Position numbers and translations under genes: made by a program. The notes beneath the pieces are model-generated. The model did no database searches. It was given only the letters and a program-made list of their open reading frames with translations, and was not told the origin of the DNA. Positions 7,680 through 15,435 of a stretch of DNA of 43,103 nt are shown piece by piece. The stretch lies in IMG/VR virus record IMGVR_UViG_3300048839_001270, positions 1 to 43,103 of that record; one strand, 5' to 3'. This stretch comes from a virus. Position 1 is the stretch's first letter, and each line of letters begins with the position of its first letter.

Positions 7680-7695
7680 ATTTTTATAGATATTT

Positions 7696-7818
7696 TCATG
7701 CAAACCATTGAATATATTCGCCATCAATACCCATAACAACCTCACCACACAAGTTCATCTCACCACCAATCATGTTGGGGTCGTCATAGTATATATACCT
7801 TCCGATTCTAATATACAT
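7696..7818 (-). CDS. Small overlapping protein, 40 aa
   Basis: A 40-codon frame (MYIRIGRYIYYDDPNMIGGE and on to QWFA) starts inside the 3' end of the DenV-like gene in another frame and runs past it. The end (EYIQWFA) looks protein-like. A shorter product from the internal Met at 7773 is possible. No homology is claimed. Confidence 0.4.
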   Translation of the reverse strand: MYIRIGRYIYYDDPNMIGGEMNLCGEVVMGIDGEYIQWFA

Positions 7819-8195
7819 ATCATTTCTTTTAAAGTTTCCTTACCAGTTTCAGCGATAACATCCGATATTCTTTTACTACATTCGGGGCAACGATTTATTA
7901 AATCGGCAATTGAAAGATAAATATCGATTTCCGCATATCTCTCATCATGTGATAAATGAGAAAGGTCGGGTTGTTCATACGGAGAATTGTGATTATATCC
8001 ACGTGCAAGCATTTCTTCAACAAGTGCATCATGTCTTGCCATCATATTTTCTGGTTCAATTTGAACAACAGGAGCGATACGTTTGGCAATGCTATGATGC
8101 TTTACGAAATTATGCCTGTGTTTGTGAATTTCATTGTGTTCACCAAGCAAGTGTTGCCGACAAAGTAACTTAGGATTTATCCCCCACATTCTCAT
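7770..8195 (-). CDS. Pyrimidine dimer DNA glycosylase/endonuclease V-like protein
   Basis: The start MRMWGINPKLLCRQHLLGEH and then NEIHKHRHNFVKHHSI match the phage family related to T4 DenV, which cuts the N-glycosyl bond at UV pyrimidine dimers. The second half has ARHDALVEEMLARGYNHNSP and a DLINRCPECSKRI segment. The conserved His/Glu of the N-terminal helix (QHLLGEHNE) corresponds to the DenV region near its catalytic site. The 141-residue length fits. It would repair UV damage of phage DNA. Promoter copy 4 lies just upstream. Confidence 0.75.
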   Translation of the reverse strand: MRMWGINPKLLCRQHLLGEHNEIHKHRHNFVKHHSIAKRIAPVVQIEPENMMARHDALVEEMLARGYNHNSPYEQPDLSHLSHDERYAEIDIYLSIADLINRCPECSKRISDVIAETGKETLKEMICILESEGIYTMTTPT

Positions 8196-8213
8196 TTGTT
8201 TCTGTTTTTCTAC

Positions 8214-8244
8214 ATTATACGATACAAATAGAAATATGTTACAA
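8214..8244 (-). promoter_or_regulatory. Phage-type promoter copy 4
   Basis: TTGTAACATATTTC with TATAAT at the same 19-nt spacing, pointing into the DenV-like gene (start 8195). It overlaps the stop codon of the 54-residue gene at 8239. Confidence 0.8.
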
Positions 8245-8403
8245 ATTTATAGACTTTTTTATTATTTTCTTTGCTTGTTGTCTTGCAGATTTCTTACTCT
8301 TAACCGTATGCCATTCAGCTTCCCACCAGTTAATCCAACCTTTCTTTGGATGATTATCCGGTAAATTAATCCTTAGTTTGCTGCGAAGTCCGTAGGCTTT
8401 CAT
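8239..8403 (-). CDS. Small basic protein, 54 aa
   Basis: Begins MKAYGLRSKLRINLPDN and carries a Trp-rich centre (GWINWWEAEWHTV), then KSKKSARQQAKK. The Lys/Arg-rich C-terminus suggests nucleic-acid contact. It overlaps the end of the upstream gene by 38 nt, which is long, so the start is uncertain. Confidence 0.5.
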   Translation of the reverse strand: MKAYGLRSKLRINLPDNHPKKGWINWWEAEWHTVKSKKSARQQAKKIIKKSINL

Positions 8404-8578
8404 TTGCTAAAATGTCAATTATGTCTGCAATCGCTTCTTGTGTTCTTTGCTGTTCTTCCTCATTTTCATCACCAATTTCACAAACCGGAAACCGATACTT
8501 ATCCCTCACTGCTTTAATGTTTGGGAAGTTACAATCTCCCATGAAACCTTCCCATCTACATTTACCACTGTAACACAT
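8366..8578 (-). CDS. Hypothetical small protein, 70 aa
   Basis: Starts MCYSGKCRWEGFMGDCNFP with three Cys in the first 16 residues (CYSGKC...GDC), possibly a small zinc site, followed by an acidic helix (GDENEEEQQRTQEAI). Function is unknown. Confidence 0.55.
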   Translation of the reverse strand: MCYSGKCRWEGFMGDCNFPNIKAVRDKYRFPVCEIGDENEEEQQRTQEAIADIIDILANESLRTSQQTKD

Positions 8579-8580
8579 GA

Positions 8581-8781
8581 TTATTTAATTTTTTTAACGC
8601 CATTAACCATGACAGGTTTTAAACCCTCAAACTTAATGGTATATTCAAACATCGTGGCATATTTTTTATCAACACGGGATAGTTCTTCTTCATGATATGC
8701 TTGTTTCCAAATTGGTGAATCATTGAGGTTTTTACGAATTTCTTTGTCTTCGATAGGTGAGAATACTTTTACTGCTTCCAT
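8581..8781 (-). CDS. Hypothetical small protein, 66 aa
   Basis: The Met at 8781 (MEAVKVFSPIEDKEIRKNL) is preferred over the frame opening at 8829 because the latter would lie across the host-type promoter at 8800-8830. The 66-residue product is charged and soluble. Confidence 0.6.
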   Translation of the reverse strand: MEAVKVFSPIEDKEIRKNLNDSPIWKQAYHEEELSRVDKKYATMFEYTIKFEGLKPVMVNGVKKIK

Positions 8782-8799
8782 AATTATAAATTTAGATAA

Positions 8800-8830
8800 C
8801 AAATATAATATTTTTAAATTTAAATACAAA
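8800..8830 (-). promoter_or_regulatory. Host-type (Bacteroidota) promoter
   Basis: TTTG, 19 nt, TATATTTG on the minus strand; exact consensus. It lies 19 nt upstream of the ATG at 8781 and directly after a terminator. Confidence 0.75.
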
Positions 8831-8836
8831 TACTTA

Positions 8837-8865
8837 TAAAAAAAAACCCGAATTTCTTCGGGTTT
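8837..8865 (-). terminator. Intrinsic terminator
   Basis: AAACCCGAA and TTCGGGTTT pair over 9 bp around a 4-nt loop, followed on the minus strand by a run of T. It closes the transcript of the small Lys-rich gene. Confidence 0.85.
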
Positions 8866-8869
8866 AATT

Positions 8870-9019
8870 TTATGTCCTTAACCAAATCTGAAATTTTCTC
8901 CAGAGACTTGCTGTGAACGATTCTTGTTTTACAATTGGTTCACACATAACACCGGAGTGTTTCTTCTTGTCTTTCGACTTCTTTTTTTTCTTGTTTTTAG
9001 ATTTTTTCTTATCTTTCAT
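8870..9019 (-). CDS. Lysine-rich mini-protein, 49 aa
   Basis: Starts MKDKKKSKNKKKKKSKDKK and then HSGVMCEPIVKQESFTASLW. The first 20 residues are almost all Lys, Ser, Asp or Asn and the rest is amphipathic. It sits alone between two intrinsic terminators. A nucleic-acid or membrane-surface binding role is possible from charge alone. Confidence 0.55.
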   Translation of the reverse strand: MKDKKKSKNKKKKKSKDKKKHSGVMCEPIVKQESFTASLWRKFQIWLRT

Positions 9020-9031
9020 AATGATAAGTTT

Positions 9032-9060
9032 AAAAAAGGGGGAATAAATTTTCCCCCTTT
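9032..9060 (-). terminator. Intrinsic terminator after the SPFH operon
   Basis: AAAGGGGGAA and TTTTCCCCCTTT form a strong stem with a short loop. The A-run on the plus strand gives a T-tract on the minus strand. It follows the 59-residue membrane protein gene. Confidence 0.8.
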
Positions 9061-9062
9061 AA

Positions 9063-9242
9063 TTATTTGAGTGGTTGTCCTGCAAAGGCTAACACTATTT
9101 CGGTTATCATTGTGAATAACTTACTGGAAACAATGGTTATCATTCCTATTGTGAACAAACCCATAATACCTATTGCAACTAATGCTTCAATTGGTTCAAC
9201 CAATCTGAGTTTTTCCATTAGGATACTCCAGAGTTCTTTCAT
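9063..9242 (-). CDS. Small single-pass membrane protein, 59 aa
   Basis: The product starts MKELWSILMEKLRLVEPIE and has a hydrophobic stretch from about residue 20 to 38 (LVAIGIMGLFTIGMITIV), then a second weakly hydrophobic segment. It follows the SPFH gene in the same transcript with a 2-nt gap, suggesting it acts with it at the membrane. Confidence 0.6.
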   Translation of the reverse strand: MKELWSILMEKLRLVEPIEALVAIGIMGLFTIGMITIVSSKLFTMITEIVLAFAGQPLK

Positions 9243-9244
9243 GA

Positions 9245-10384
9245 CTATTTCTTTTTAGTCTCAAGTTGATTCACAACATCGAGCATCATTTTTAAACCAA
9301 CAGCTTCCATTGCATTATTGTTTGCGCCAGAACCACTACCACCAATCATTATTTGTGGTACAAATGCGTTTGGCTGTGCTTTTGCCATTTCTGCTGCAAC
9401 ACCAACGGTTGTTTTATAATGCCATTCGGCAGCTTCCTGTGGAGAAAGACCTGCTGCAACCTTTAAACGGTTTGCTTCGGCTTCTGCCTGACCTTTGAAG
9501 ATTGTGGCTTTCTTATTTTCTTCTTCTTTCTTAGCAGCGAGTGCAGCTACTTCATATTCTTTCTGAGCGATAGTCACAGCTTCAACCTTAACAACTTCTT
9601 GTTTGTATTTAGCGGTTGCTACGTTTGCCAAACCCTGCTGTTCTGCGGTAAGAGCATCCTGTTTTGCACGGATTGCTGACTGCTTGGCAAGTTCGGTTTT
9701 CATGGCTTCATCTTTGCGGAGTGAAATCATTTCTTCAACCTTAGAATCAAATTGTGGGACATCAATAACACATTCAAGTACTTCACAACCCAACTGTTGA
9801 AGTCTATTTGGTGTTCTCAGTGGTTGACCGTCATCACCGTAAACAAGTACAGTTACACGCTGTTCTTCAGTATCACCAGTGGATGTGGTTTTTTCTACTT
9901 TATCGGACTTCGTTACATATATACCATGTTTTAATTGGTCTTCAACTGCCTGTTGGAAAAGAGCCAGTGTGGTATATGCATCCTGTGCACTACGTAGGTT
10001 CGCTGAGAGTTTAATGGCATTGTTTACAATAGGTACGACACCAGATTGAATAAAATGTTCAAAACCCTGAGAATATTCGTTTTTCAAATTAAGAGCACCT
10101 TCAACGCTATATGGTAATTTTATTCGAATAAGTCCTGAAATCTTGGCTTTAGAACCATCATTAAAAATTACATCAACAGCTTCAATATCAGCAGTACCTT
10201 CACCAATGTGATGTTCACCGATACCAACAGTTGCTACGTTTTTATAGTCGCTGATTGTGCCGAAATTCTGGAAATAAGTACCGGGATTGAACCTTACACT
10301 CATCTTACCAGTAATAGCAGCCTGTTTAATCTGGAAATAACCTGCTCTGTTTGTTTCCAAAATACTACCCATCATGATTAACAT
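9245..10384 (-). CDS. SPFH/band 7 (stomatin/prohibitin-type) protein
   Basis: After the start come ETNRAGYFQIKQAAITGKM, beta-rich segments (FNPGTYFQNFG, EAVDVIFNDGSKAKISGLIRIKLP) typical of the SPFH domain (about 10-200), and then a long Ala/Lys/Glu coiled coil (about 220-330) ending in a Gly/Asn-rich tail. Family members form oligomeric membrane rings; HflK/HflC in bacteria control the FtsH protease. The first ATG (10384) leaves out a membrane anchor: the same frame is open upstream to 10435 and encodes IKNKKIFAIAFGVLAII, but only ATA or ATT could start it. It belongs to the operon from the promoter at 10674. Confidence 0.85.
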   Translation of the reverse strand: MLIMMGSILETNRAGYFQIKQAAITGKMSVRFNPGTYFQNFGTISDYKNVATVGIGEHHIGEGTADIEAVDVIFNDGSKAKISGLIRIKLPYSVEGALNLKNEYSQGFEHFIQSGVVPIVNNAIKLSANLRSAQDAYTTLALFQQAVEDQLKHGIYVTKSDKVEKTTSTGDTEEQRVTVLVYGDDGQPLRTPNRLQQLGCEVLECVIDVPQFDSKVEEMISLRKDEAMKTELAKQSAIRAKQDALTAEQQGLANVATAKYKQEVVKVEAVTIAQKEYEVAALAAKKEEENKKATIFKGQAEAEANRLKVAAGLSPQEAAEWHYKTTVGVAAEMAKAQPNAFVPQIMIGGSGSGANNNAMEAVGLKMMLDVVNQLETKKK

Positions 10385-10478
10385 GATAATGGCGAGAACA
10401 CCAAATGCAATTGCAAAAATTTTCTTGTTTTTTATAAAAATTTGTTTTTAATTGTTAATAAAATTGTTTGTTAATAAA

Positions 10479-10646
10479 TTACTTAATTACTTCCTTTTTA
10501 AACCAATAGTAAAAGGGAATGAGAGCACGACCTATTGAAATGTCTGCGGATTGAAAAACCTGCGTTCCCAATAGGTGAATAGCAACAGTCACATAGTAAA
10601 TGAATACTAAGAAGACCAAAAGATAAAAAACGATTTGAATAATCAT
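10479..10646 (-). CDS. Small membrane protein, 55 aa
   Basis: Begins MIIQIVFYLLVFLVFIYYV, one hydrophobic segment at the extreme N-terminus, then a charged end (FYYWFKKEVIK). It is first in the SPFH operon, directly behind the host-type promoter. Function is unknown. Confidence 0.55.
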   Translation of the reverse strand: MIIQIVFYLLVFLVFIYYVTVAIHLLGTQVFQSADISIGRALIPFYYWFKKEVIK

Positions 10647-10673
10647 ATTATTTAATTTAAATTAATATTCGTG

Positions 10674-10704
10674 CAAATGTAGTCAATTGTTTATTAATTC
10701 CAAA
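10674..10704 (-). promoter_or_regulatory. Host-type (Bacteroidota) promoter of the SPFH operon
   Basis: TTTG, 19 nt, TACATTTG on the minus strand; matches TTTG/TAnnTTTG exactly. It overlaps the end of the next gene upstream. Confidence 0.7.
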
Positions 10705-11237
10705 TCTTTTTCAAAAAAATCCACAACTTCTCCAACATCATTAAATCCGTTGGATTTTGTGATTCTGACATTATAGCGACTTCCCCACAATAAATCAAGA
10801 TATTCAACAACCTCACCTTCTTCATTAAATGGGAGATTTACTTTATCTCTGGGTTTAAATTTTTCGTGTTTTATTTTTAGTTCTTGTGCTAATTTTAACG
10901 CAATTTCTGCTGACCATGTTTGATGTTTCAATATCTTTACCTGTTTTTCCTTGCGTTTAATAAAACTCTCAAGTGCCTCTTCCTTGGTTGGATAGGCGTA
11001 TCGTTTTCTACCAGTTTTACTAACCCATCTTGCATTAGCACGTAAATTATCAGGACAATGAAACCCATGCCCAATCCAATATCCTTTTGGAGTTTCTTTA
11101 TGTAGATTAAAAGTCATAAGACTTACCTTTGGGTCTGGTACAATTTTATGTATTGGGTCTCCAAATTCATCAGTCCCAGCACTATATTCACGTGCTTCGT
11201 AACGATAGAATTGTATTTCGGTTCTCGGTATTTTCAT
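10683..11237 (-). CDS. Hypothetical protein, 184 aa
   Basis: Starts MKIPRTEIQFYRYEAREYS. A motif YWIGHGFHCPDNLRANARW is followed by a Lys-rich helix (AYPTKEEALESFIKRKEKQ) and a beta-rich C-terminus. It is soluble. The aromatic N-terminal half plus basic helix could bind nucleic acid, but no family was recognised. It overlaps the next gene upstream by 4 nt. Confidence 0.65.
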   Translation of the reverse strand: MKIPRTEIQFYRYEAREYSAGTDEFGDPIHKIVPDPKVSLMTFNLHKETPKGYWIGHGFHCPDNLRANARWVSKTGRKRYAYPTKEEALESFIKRKEKQVKILKHQTWSAEIALKLAQELKIKHEKFKPRDKVNLPFNEEGEVVEYLDLLWGSRYNVRITKSNGFNDVGEVVDFFEKDLELINN

Positions 11238-12043
11238 TCTTCCCTTGGTTTTAGTAGTTCTTGAACAATTTCTTTTGGTGAAAGGTCTTTACTGATTTCA
11301 TTACACCTGCTCCATTTATCAAATTCTTCAAAGTAATCGAACAACACGCTATCACAACCACAAGAATATCCCATGAAATTATTTCTTCCTGAACTGAAAC
11401 CAATCTTCATTCCGTGACCATAAGCAATGGCAGTCTGTCCTTCTTCCTCACTGGCTTCAATAAATTTTCCGGTGTATGCAGCAGCAGTACTTATCATGTT
11501 GGATAAAAAGTTTGTATTGCCCTGACTCACACCAACAATAAATCCGTTCGCACGAAGTTCTTCCGTAAGTTCCTGCGCCCATTGGTCATTGTCAAAATTC
11601 CTTGTATATTTTATGAGATTAATTTCATATTTAGGGTCGAAATTATTTTCTTTTCTTATTTTAAATCGATAACTCATATCAATTTTTTTGCCAGCAAAAT
11701 ACCAGTCATGAGTGAAATCCACAATAGTTCCAACCGGAATGTTTCTACATTTCAGTGTTCTACGAATGCAAGATTTTAAACTAATATCTTTATTCCATCT
11801 TGAACGTGTCCAATAGAGATAACAGTCTTTATAGTAGTTGTGTTTACTATCTAAATATCTTCCATCAGTATAGTAACATGCTTCCCCATTATAGAGTTTA
11901 CGTTCTTCTTCAACACAATTATAAACAAAGTTATGACTTTGACAATAATGATAGTCACCTCTAATCACAATATAGTTAAAATAACGATTATATCTCCAAC
12001 GTTTTGGTGCTTGATGTCCCAATTTATTGTTTTCTTTTCTCAT
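11234..12043 (-). CDS. Hypothetical protein, 269 aa
   Basis: The N-terminal half is rich in Tyr, Trp, Cys and His (YHYCQSHNFVYNCVEEE, DCYLYWTRSRW) and the C-terminal half carries SQGNTNFLSNMISTAAAYTG and SCGCDS. The clustering of Cys/His may mean metal binding. No signal peptide was found and no function is assigned. Confidence 0.65.
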   Translation of the reverse strand: MRKENNKLGHQAPKRWRYNRYFNYIVIRGDYHYCQSHNFVYNCVEEERKLYNGEACYYTDGRYLDSKHNYYKDCYLYWTRSRWNKDISLKSCIRRTLKCRNIPVGTIVDFTHDWYFAGKKIDMSYRFKIRKENNFDPKYEINLIKYTRNFDNDQWAQELTEELRANGFIVGVSQGNTNFLSNMISTAAAYTGKFIEASEEEGQTAIAYGHGMKIGFSSGRNNFMGYSCGCDSVLFDYFEEFDKWSRCNEISKDLSPKEIVQELLKPREE

Positions 12044-12044
12044 T

Positions 12045-12395
12045 TTATTCTGTTATAAAATAATAATGAAAATCTCCTTTAAATCCAAACTTTTCTTCTA
12101 CTGAGGATTCAACTTCCTTCTGTTCAACCTCATTTAATTCAGGAACACGTACTGGACTATTATAACTATTTAATTTGATTTTCTTGCCAATGATGAGAAA
12201 TTTTTCATCCCGACTACGAAATGAACAAAAGATATCACCATATATACCAACAGGAAATTTTCTACCAGTCCCTTCTTCCCATTCTTTATATCTATTAAAT
12301 GGAACTAATATTCCGTACATGAAATATGTATCACGTTTCGGTTCATTTCCGGGATAAAAATCCCCTTCGTCAAAACTGCTGAAAAAAAATGGCAT
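12045..12395 (-). CDS. Hypothetical protein, 116 aa
   Basis: Starts MPFFFSSFDEGDFYPGNEP. A beta-rich soluble protein with VPFNRYKEWEEGTGRKFP and an acidic end. Nothing recognisable. It is one base from the gene at 12043. Confidence 0.6.
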   Translation of the reverse strand: MPFFFSSFDEGDFYPGNEPKRDTYFMYGILVPFNRYKEWEEGTGRKFPVGIYGDIFCSFRSRDEKFLIIGKKIKLNSYNSPVRVPELNEVEQKEVESSVEEKFGFKGDFHYYFITE

Positions 12396-12406
12396 ATCTT
12401 TATTTT

Positions 12407-12856
12407 TTAATAAATTAAATTATATGAAACATACATTAAAACCAGATGAAGTGTATTATCTGTCACTGTATAAACAATTGAAGTAAATCCACCCTCAAGC
12501 ATATCGTAACGATTAAGCACGTGCTTTGGTAGTTTAGGTGGATATAATAATCCCTGAGTTTCTATATCTCGAAGGTCTTTCAAAACATAGTCTTTCATTC
12601 CCTTACCTTTAATGAAATGCATATACTTTTCAGCCAGACTGAATTTGTCAATTGGAAAGTGTGATAAAAATACAACCGCAATCCAAATAAAGTCAAAGTT
12701 CTGTATGAATAAACATACAGCTAAAGTATATAATACACAATGAATTAATGCTGATAGCCAACCAATCCAAGTGTTTTTGGATTTATTCATTGCCATCCAT
12801 TCATTTTGGAGAAGATAGTCTCCAACAAGGTGTCCGAGTAGTAGTTCAAACATCAT
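12407..12856 (-). CDS. DUF3307-like integral membrane protein
   Basis: The start at 12856 (MMFELLLGHLVGDYLLQNEW) forms an ATGA overlap with the gene at 12853 and is preferred to 12907. It carries LLGHLVGDYLLQ at the first helix, ALIHCVLYTLAVCLF, and FLSHFPIDKF, all typical of DUF3307 proteins, whose role is unknown. Four hydrophobic segments are visible. Length about 149 aa. Confidence 0.75.
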   Translation of the reverse strand: MMFELLLGHLVGDYLLQNEWMAMNKSKNTWIGWLSALIHCVLYTLAVCLFIQNFDFIWIAVVFLSHFPIDKFSLAEKYMHFIKGKGMKDYVLKDLRDIETQGLLYPPKLPKHVLNRYDMLEGGFTSIVYTVTDNTLHLVLMYVSYNLIY

Positions 12857-13068
12857 AATTGATTTACAAAATAAAATGCAGTCCAAATAACCAACACACA
12901 AATCCATAAAAAGCCGTCAAATGTTGAAAGTATTCCTGTCGTATATAATACATCGAGTTCATCGGCATCTTTTTTATTATGCAGTATGATTTTCTCAATC
13001 ACATCTTCAATAAATGCAAACGTTAACCACATTGCGAGAAAAAATATTATTACTTTTATTGCTATCAT
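12853..13068 (-). CDS. Small membrane protein, 71 aa
   Basis: Starts MIAIKVIIFFLAMWLTFAF. Two hydrophobic segments (about 1-20 and 47-67) flank a charged middle (EDVIEKIILHNKKDADELD). It sits between a soluble protein gene and the DUF3307-like gene with 4-nt overlaps on both sides, so the two membrane proteins may act together. Confidence 0.65.
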   Translation of the reverse strand: MIAIKVIIFFLAMWLTFAFIEDVIEKIILHNKKDADELDVLYTTGILSTFDGFLWICVLVIWTAFYFVNQL

Positions 13069-13430
13069 TTACACATTTCTTTAAGTTCTACCCAAGTTGG
13101 TTTTGTACCAGCAGGTACATATAGTTTAATACCCATGTCTTCAAAATTACCGTAACATAATTCAGAAACACCTGCTTCATCTGTTACAATATATGCTTCA
13201 TCATAGTCAGCACCATCCATAAAGAAATGGTCAACACTTGATGAACCTGTGAAATGAAATTCGGTTTCACTGAGTTCGGTTATAATAAACTTTATAAGGT
13301 CAAACCAATCTTTAATAAAGTTTCCTGAATTGAAAATCTTTTTCTGATTTTCACCGTAGGAAACTTGAACCGACTCGTAACCCAAGTCTTTCTTATTTCC
13401 TTCATCATAATTTATTCCGTAGACTGCCAT
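13065..13430 (-). CDS. Hypothetical protein, 121 aa
   Basis: Begins MAVYGINYDEGNKKDLGYE. Acidic soluble protein with VQVSYGENQKKIFN and a Gly/Ser/Asp segment (FTGSSSVDHFFMDGADYDE). No family recognised. Confidence 0.6.
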   Translation of the reverse strand: MAVYGINYDEGNKKDLGYESVQVSYGENQKKIFNSGNFIKDWFDLIKFIITELSETEFHFTGSSSVDHFFMDGADYDEAYIVTDEAGVSELCYGNFEDMGIKLYVPAGTKPTWVELKEMCK

Positions 13431-13433
13431 GAC

Positions 13434-13589
13434 TTATTTTTTTATATTTTTTCTCAGTTCTTTTAAAAACTCTAAAACTTCCTCGTGTCTTTTTTCAATT
13501 TTTTCTTGTTCTTCCTTAGAACGAACCTCTTTAGAAGTCTCAGATTCTTTCAGTTCCTCAAAAGTAGAATATTTTTTCAGTTTTCCCAT
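13434..13589 (-). CDS. Small coiled-coil protein, 51 aa
   Basis: MGKLKKYSTFEELKESETS followed by a continuous Lys/Glu/Arg helix (VRSKEEQEKIEKRHEEVLEF). It is predicted to be a single amphipathic coiled coil. The coordinates fit the neighbours with 0-3 nt gaps. Confidence 0.55.
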   Translation of the reverse strand: MGKLKKYSTFEELKESETSKEVRSKEEQEKIEKRHEEVLEFLKELRKNIKK

Positions 13590-13862
13590 TTATATTTCAT
13601 CTTTTATGTGCATGATTTCAAACTGTTCAAATTGTGGACTACCACCCACACCAACAGCAACTGCATCAAAAGGTTTTAACCACTTCACAATATCATCCTG
13701 TTCCCCTTCAATTACCACGTTATCACCAGTTAGAATCATTGGATTTTCTTTGGGGTCAAGTGCGGAGAACCTCACATCTATTCTTCCAAAATCAACTAAA
13801 ATAACTACTGATTGTGGTAGTGTTGCCCTTATTTCCGGTGTAAGTAGTATATTGAGTCTCAT
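13590..13862 (-). CDS. Hypothetical small protein, 90 aa
   Basis: Starts MRLNILLTPEIRATLPQSV. Beta-rich with VVILVDFGRIDVRFS and VVIEGEQDDIVKWLKPF, then AVAVGVGGSPQFEQF. Soluble, unknown. Overlaps the next upstream gene by 4 nt. Confidence 0.6.
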   Translation of the reverse strand: MRLNILLTPEIRATLPQSVVILVDFGRIDVRFSALDPKENPMILTGDNVVIEGEQDDIVKWLKPFDAVAVGVGGSPQFEQFEIMHIKDEI

Positions 13863-14365
13863 AGCTTCCAGAGTTCAGCGTAATCAATTAAATTATCGTA
13901 TGCACCAACGCATGTGCAATCATCCAGACCATCTTCCGGTCTAACCTTCTGCTCGTCCCAAATCTCTTTGAGTTGTTTATCTGAAAAGAATCCAAAAGGA
14001 AACAATTTCATTGATATCACATTGATATCCACCAATGTGTTTGCAGGGAGTTTATGATGTAAATAAAACACATGCATTACCGCAGAACCAGCAGAATTCA
14101 AATGTTGTGCAATCATTATAAATGCACCCAATGTAATTCTAAGACTGGTCATATGTTTGAGTCTTGAAAGAAAGACCTGCATTTGAAATGCTTCAATAAG
14201 TGGTTTGAAGTGCTTGTAAAGTTCTGTGGTTTTATCAAGTTCTTCGATTGGGGTTTGAAATTCCTGTTCTTTTGATAACATGAGATTCATTGCAATCCTT
14301 GTTTCTTCCTCACTCATTTGAGTGCCGGGATTGTGTTTCTTGAAAATTTCAACCAGTCTGTTCAT
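13859..14365 (-). CDS. Hypothetical protein, 168 aa
   Basis: The frame is open from 14446, but phage-type promoter copy 5 (14384-14414) lies inside that extension, so the Met at 14365 (MNRLVEIFKKHNPGTQMSE) is taken. Helical, with a Leu-rich core (LSRLKHMTSLRITLGAFIM) and DDCTCVGAYDNLIDYAEL at the end. No family recognised. Confidence 0.65.
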   Translation of the reverse strand: MNRLVEIFKKHNPGTQMSEEETRIAMNLMLSKEQEFQTPIEELDKTTELYKHFKPLIEAFQMQVFLSRLKHMTSLRITLGAFIMIAQHLNSAGSAVMHVFYLHHKLPANTLVDINVISMKLFPFGFFSDKQLKEIWDEQKVRPEDGLDDCTCVGAYDNLIDYAELWKL

Positions 14366-14383
14366 AATTATTATTATTTTTTG

Positions 14384-14414
14384 ATTATACGAAAAGTGTT
14401 TAAAAATGTTACAA
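14384..14414 (-). promoter_or_regulatory. Phage-type promoter copy 5
   Basis: TTGTAACATTTTT and TATAAT at 19-nt spacing with the CG before it. It corrects the start of the downstream gene to 14365, 18 nt past the -10-like box. Confidence 0.8.
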
Positions 14415-14417
14415 AAA

Positions 14418-14720
14418 TTATGACTTATTTTTTTCCTCAAATTCAATTAAAACTTCTTCGAAATTTTCTTTCTCACTAAAGAAAACCCCCATCCTTTCAA
14501 CACTTGGTTGTTTGAATGCTTCATCGAAATCTTTTTGTGTGACCTTGCCGAAATCAATACTCTTGCCAAAGAAAAAAATAACGTTGCGTTCCCTGTCTAC
14601 GTGCCATCTGCCACCACCAACTGTTTTGCTTTTATCCCTTCCTTTACACACTAAATCTTCATGAAATTCAACATCACCAAGGATAAGGTAGCCATCATTT
14701 ATTATAAATTTATGTGCCAT
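14418..14720 (-). CDS. Hypothetical protein, 100 aa
   Basis: Starts MAHKFIINDGYLILGDVEF. Beta-rich N-terminal half with VCKGRDKSKTVGGGRWHVD and a helical acidic end. It is found repeatedly in phages as an unknown protein in the author's recollection. No function claimed. Confidence 0.6.
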   Translation of the reverse strand: MAHKFIINDGYLILGDVEFHEDLVCKGRDKSKTVGGGRWHVDRERNVIFFFGKSIDFGKVTQKDFDEAFKQPSVERMGVFFSEKENFEEVLIEFEEKNKS

Positions 14721-15433
14721 TATTTTTTCCTTTTAATTGTTTTCCAATTCTTTATATAATATTTCAAATATCCCAACATTGCAATTCTTTTTTCTTTATT
14801 CTTTAATTCTTCCTGCACTCCATCACGATATCTAAAACTAAAATCGGGAAATAGTTGGAAAAATAATGGAAGTCTTTCAACTATAATTTTATGACCAAAT
14901 TTATTTGCATCTTCTTCGGTATGTTTTCCCATGTTTTTAATGGCAAAATGATGACCTATTTCATGAAAATATGTGCTATAATAGCTATTCAATCCGAATT
15001 TCATTAGTTTTTCTTTACACAACAGAATTTTTGGAAGTGCAAAATCTTCCGCACTATGGGTAGTTTCTATACCTTGAAGTTTACAAATTTCCTTATATGG
15101 AATGCCGTGTTTATGCTCCAAATCTTTTACCTCAAGATATGTTTGTTTTAGTTTAATTCTGTGGTCTTCATCCAACGTATAGACATACATACCCAATGCT
15201 TTTTCCCTATCATCCTCAATATTCACATTAATTTCTTCGTAAGTTTTATGTAAAACAGTAATATCTTCTTCCTTACATATGTTTGTCAGAACATCATCAA
15301 CCATTGCTTTTAAGACCGGATGTCTTTCAATGTTAAGTGTCATGAAATACAAATCAAGAGATATTGGTGTTATCATTGTTATAATGAATGACAAGATAAG
15401 CACTGTTACTGATATTGCAATTATTGTTTCCAT
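14720..15433 (-). CDS. Membrane-anchored HExxH metallopeptidase-like protein
   Basis: An N-terminal hydrophobic segment (about 4-26, ISVTVLILSFIITMITPIS) anchors a soluble part. At about residue 165 the sequence YFHEIGHHFAIKN supplies a gluzincin-type zinc site (HEIGH), followed by HTEEDANKFGHKI, where Glu can be the third ligand, as in IrrE/ImmA-like peptidases. The 237-residue length fits. Substrate unknown. It overlaps the gene at 14720 by one base. Confidence 0.65.
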   Translation of the reverse strand: METIIAISVTVLILSFIITMITPISLDLYFMTLNIERHPVLKAMVDDVLTNICKEEDITVLHKTYEEINVNIEDDREKALGMYVYTLDEDHRIKLKQTYLEVKDLEHKHGIPYKEICKLQGIETTHSAEDFALPKILLCKEKLMKFGLNSYYSTYFHEIGHHFAIKNMGKHTEEDANKFGHKIIVERLPLFFQLFPDFSFRYRDGVQEELKNKEKRIAMLGYLKYYIKNWKTIKRKK

Positions 15434-15435
15434 AA

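Noticed and set aside
13429-13944. 171-codon rightward frame
   Set aside because: It is antisense to three compact leftward genes with coupled starts and is Ser/Phe/Leu-rich as usual for shadow frames.
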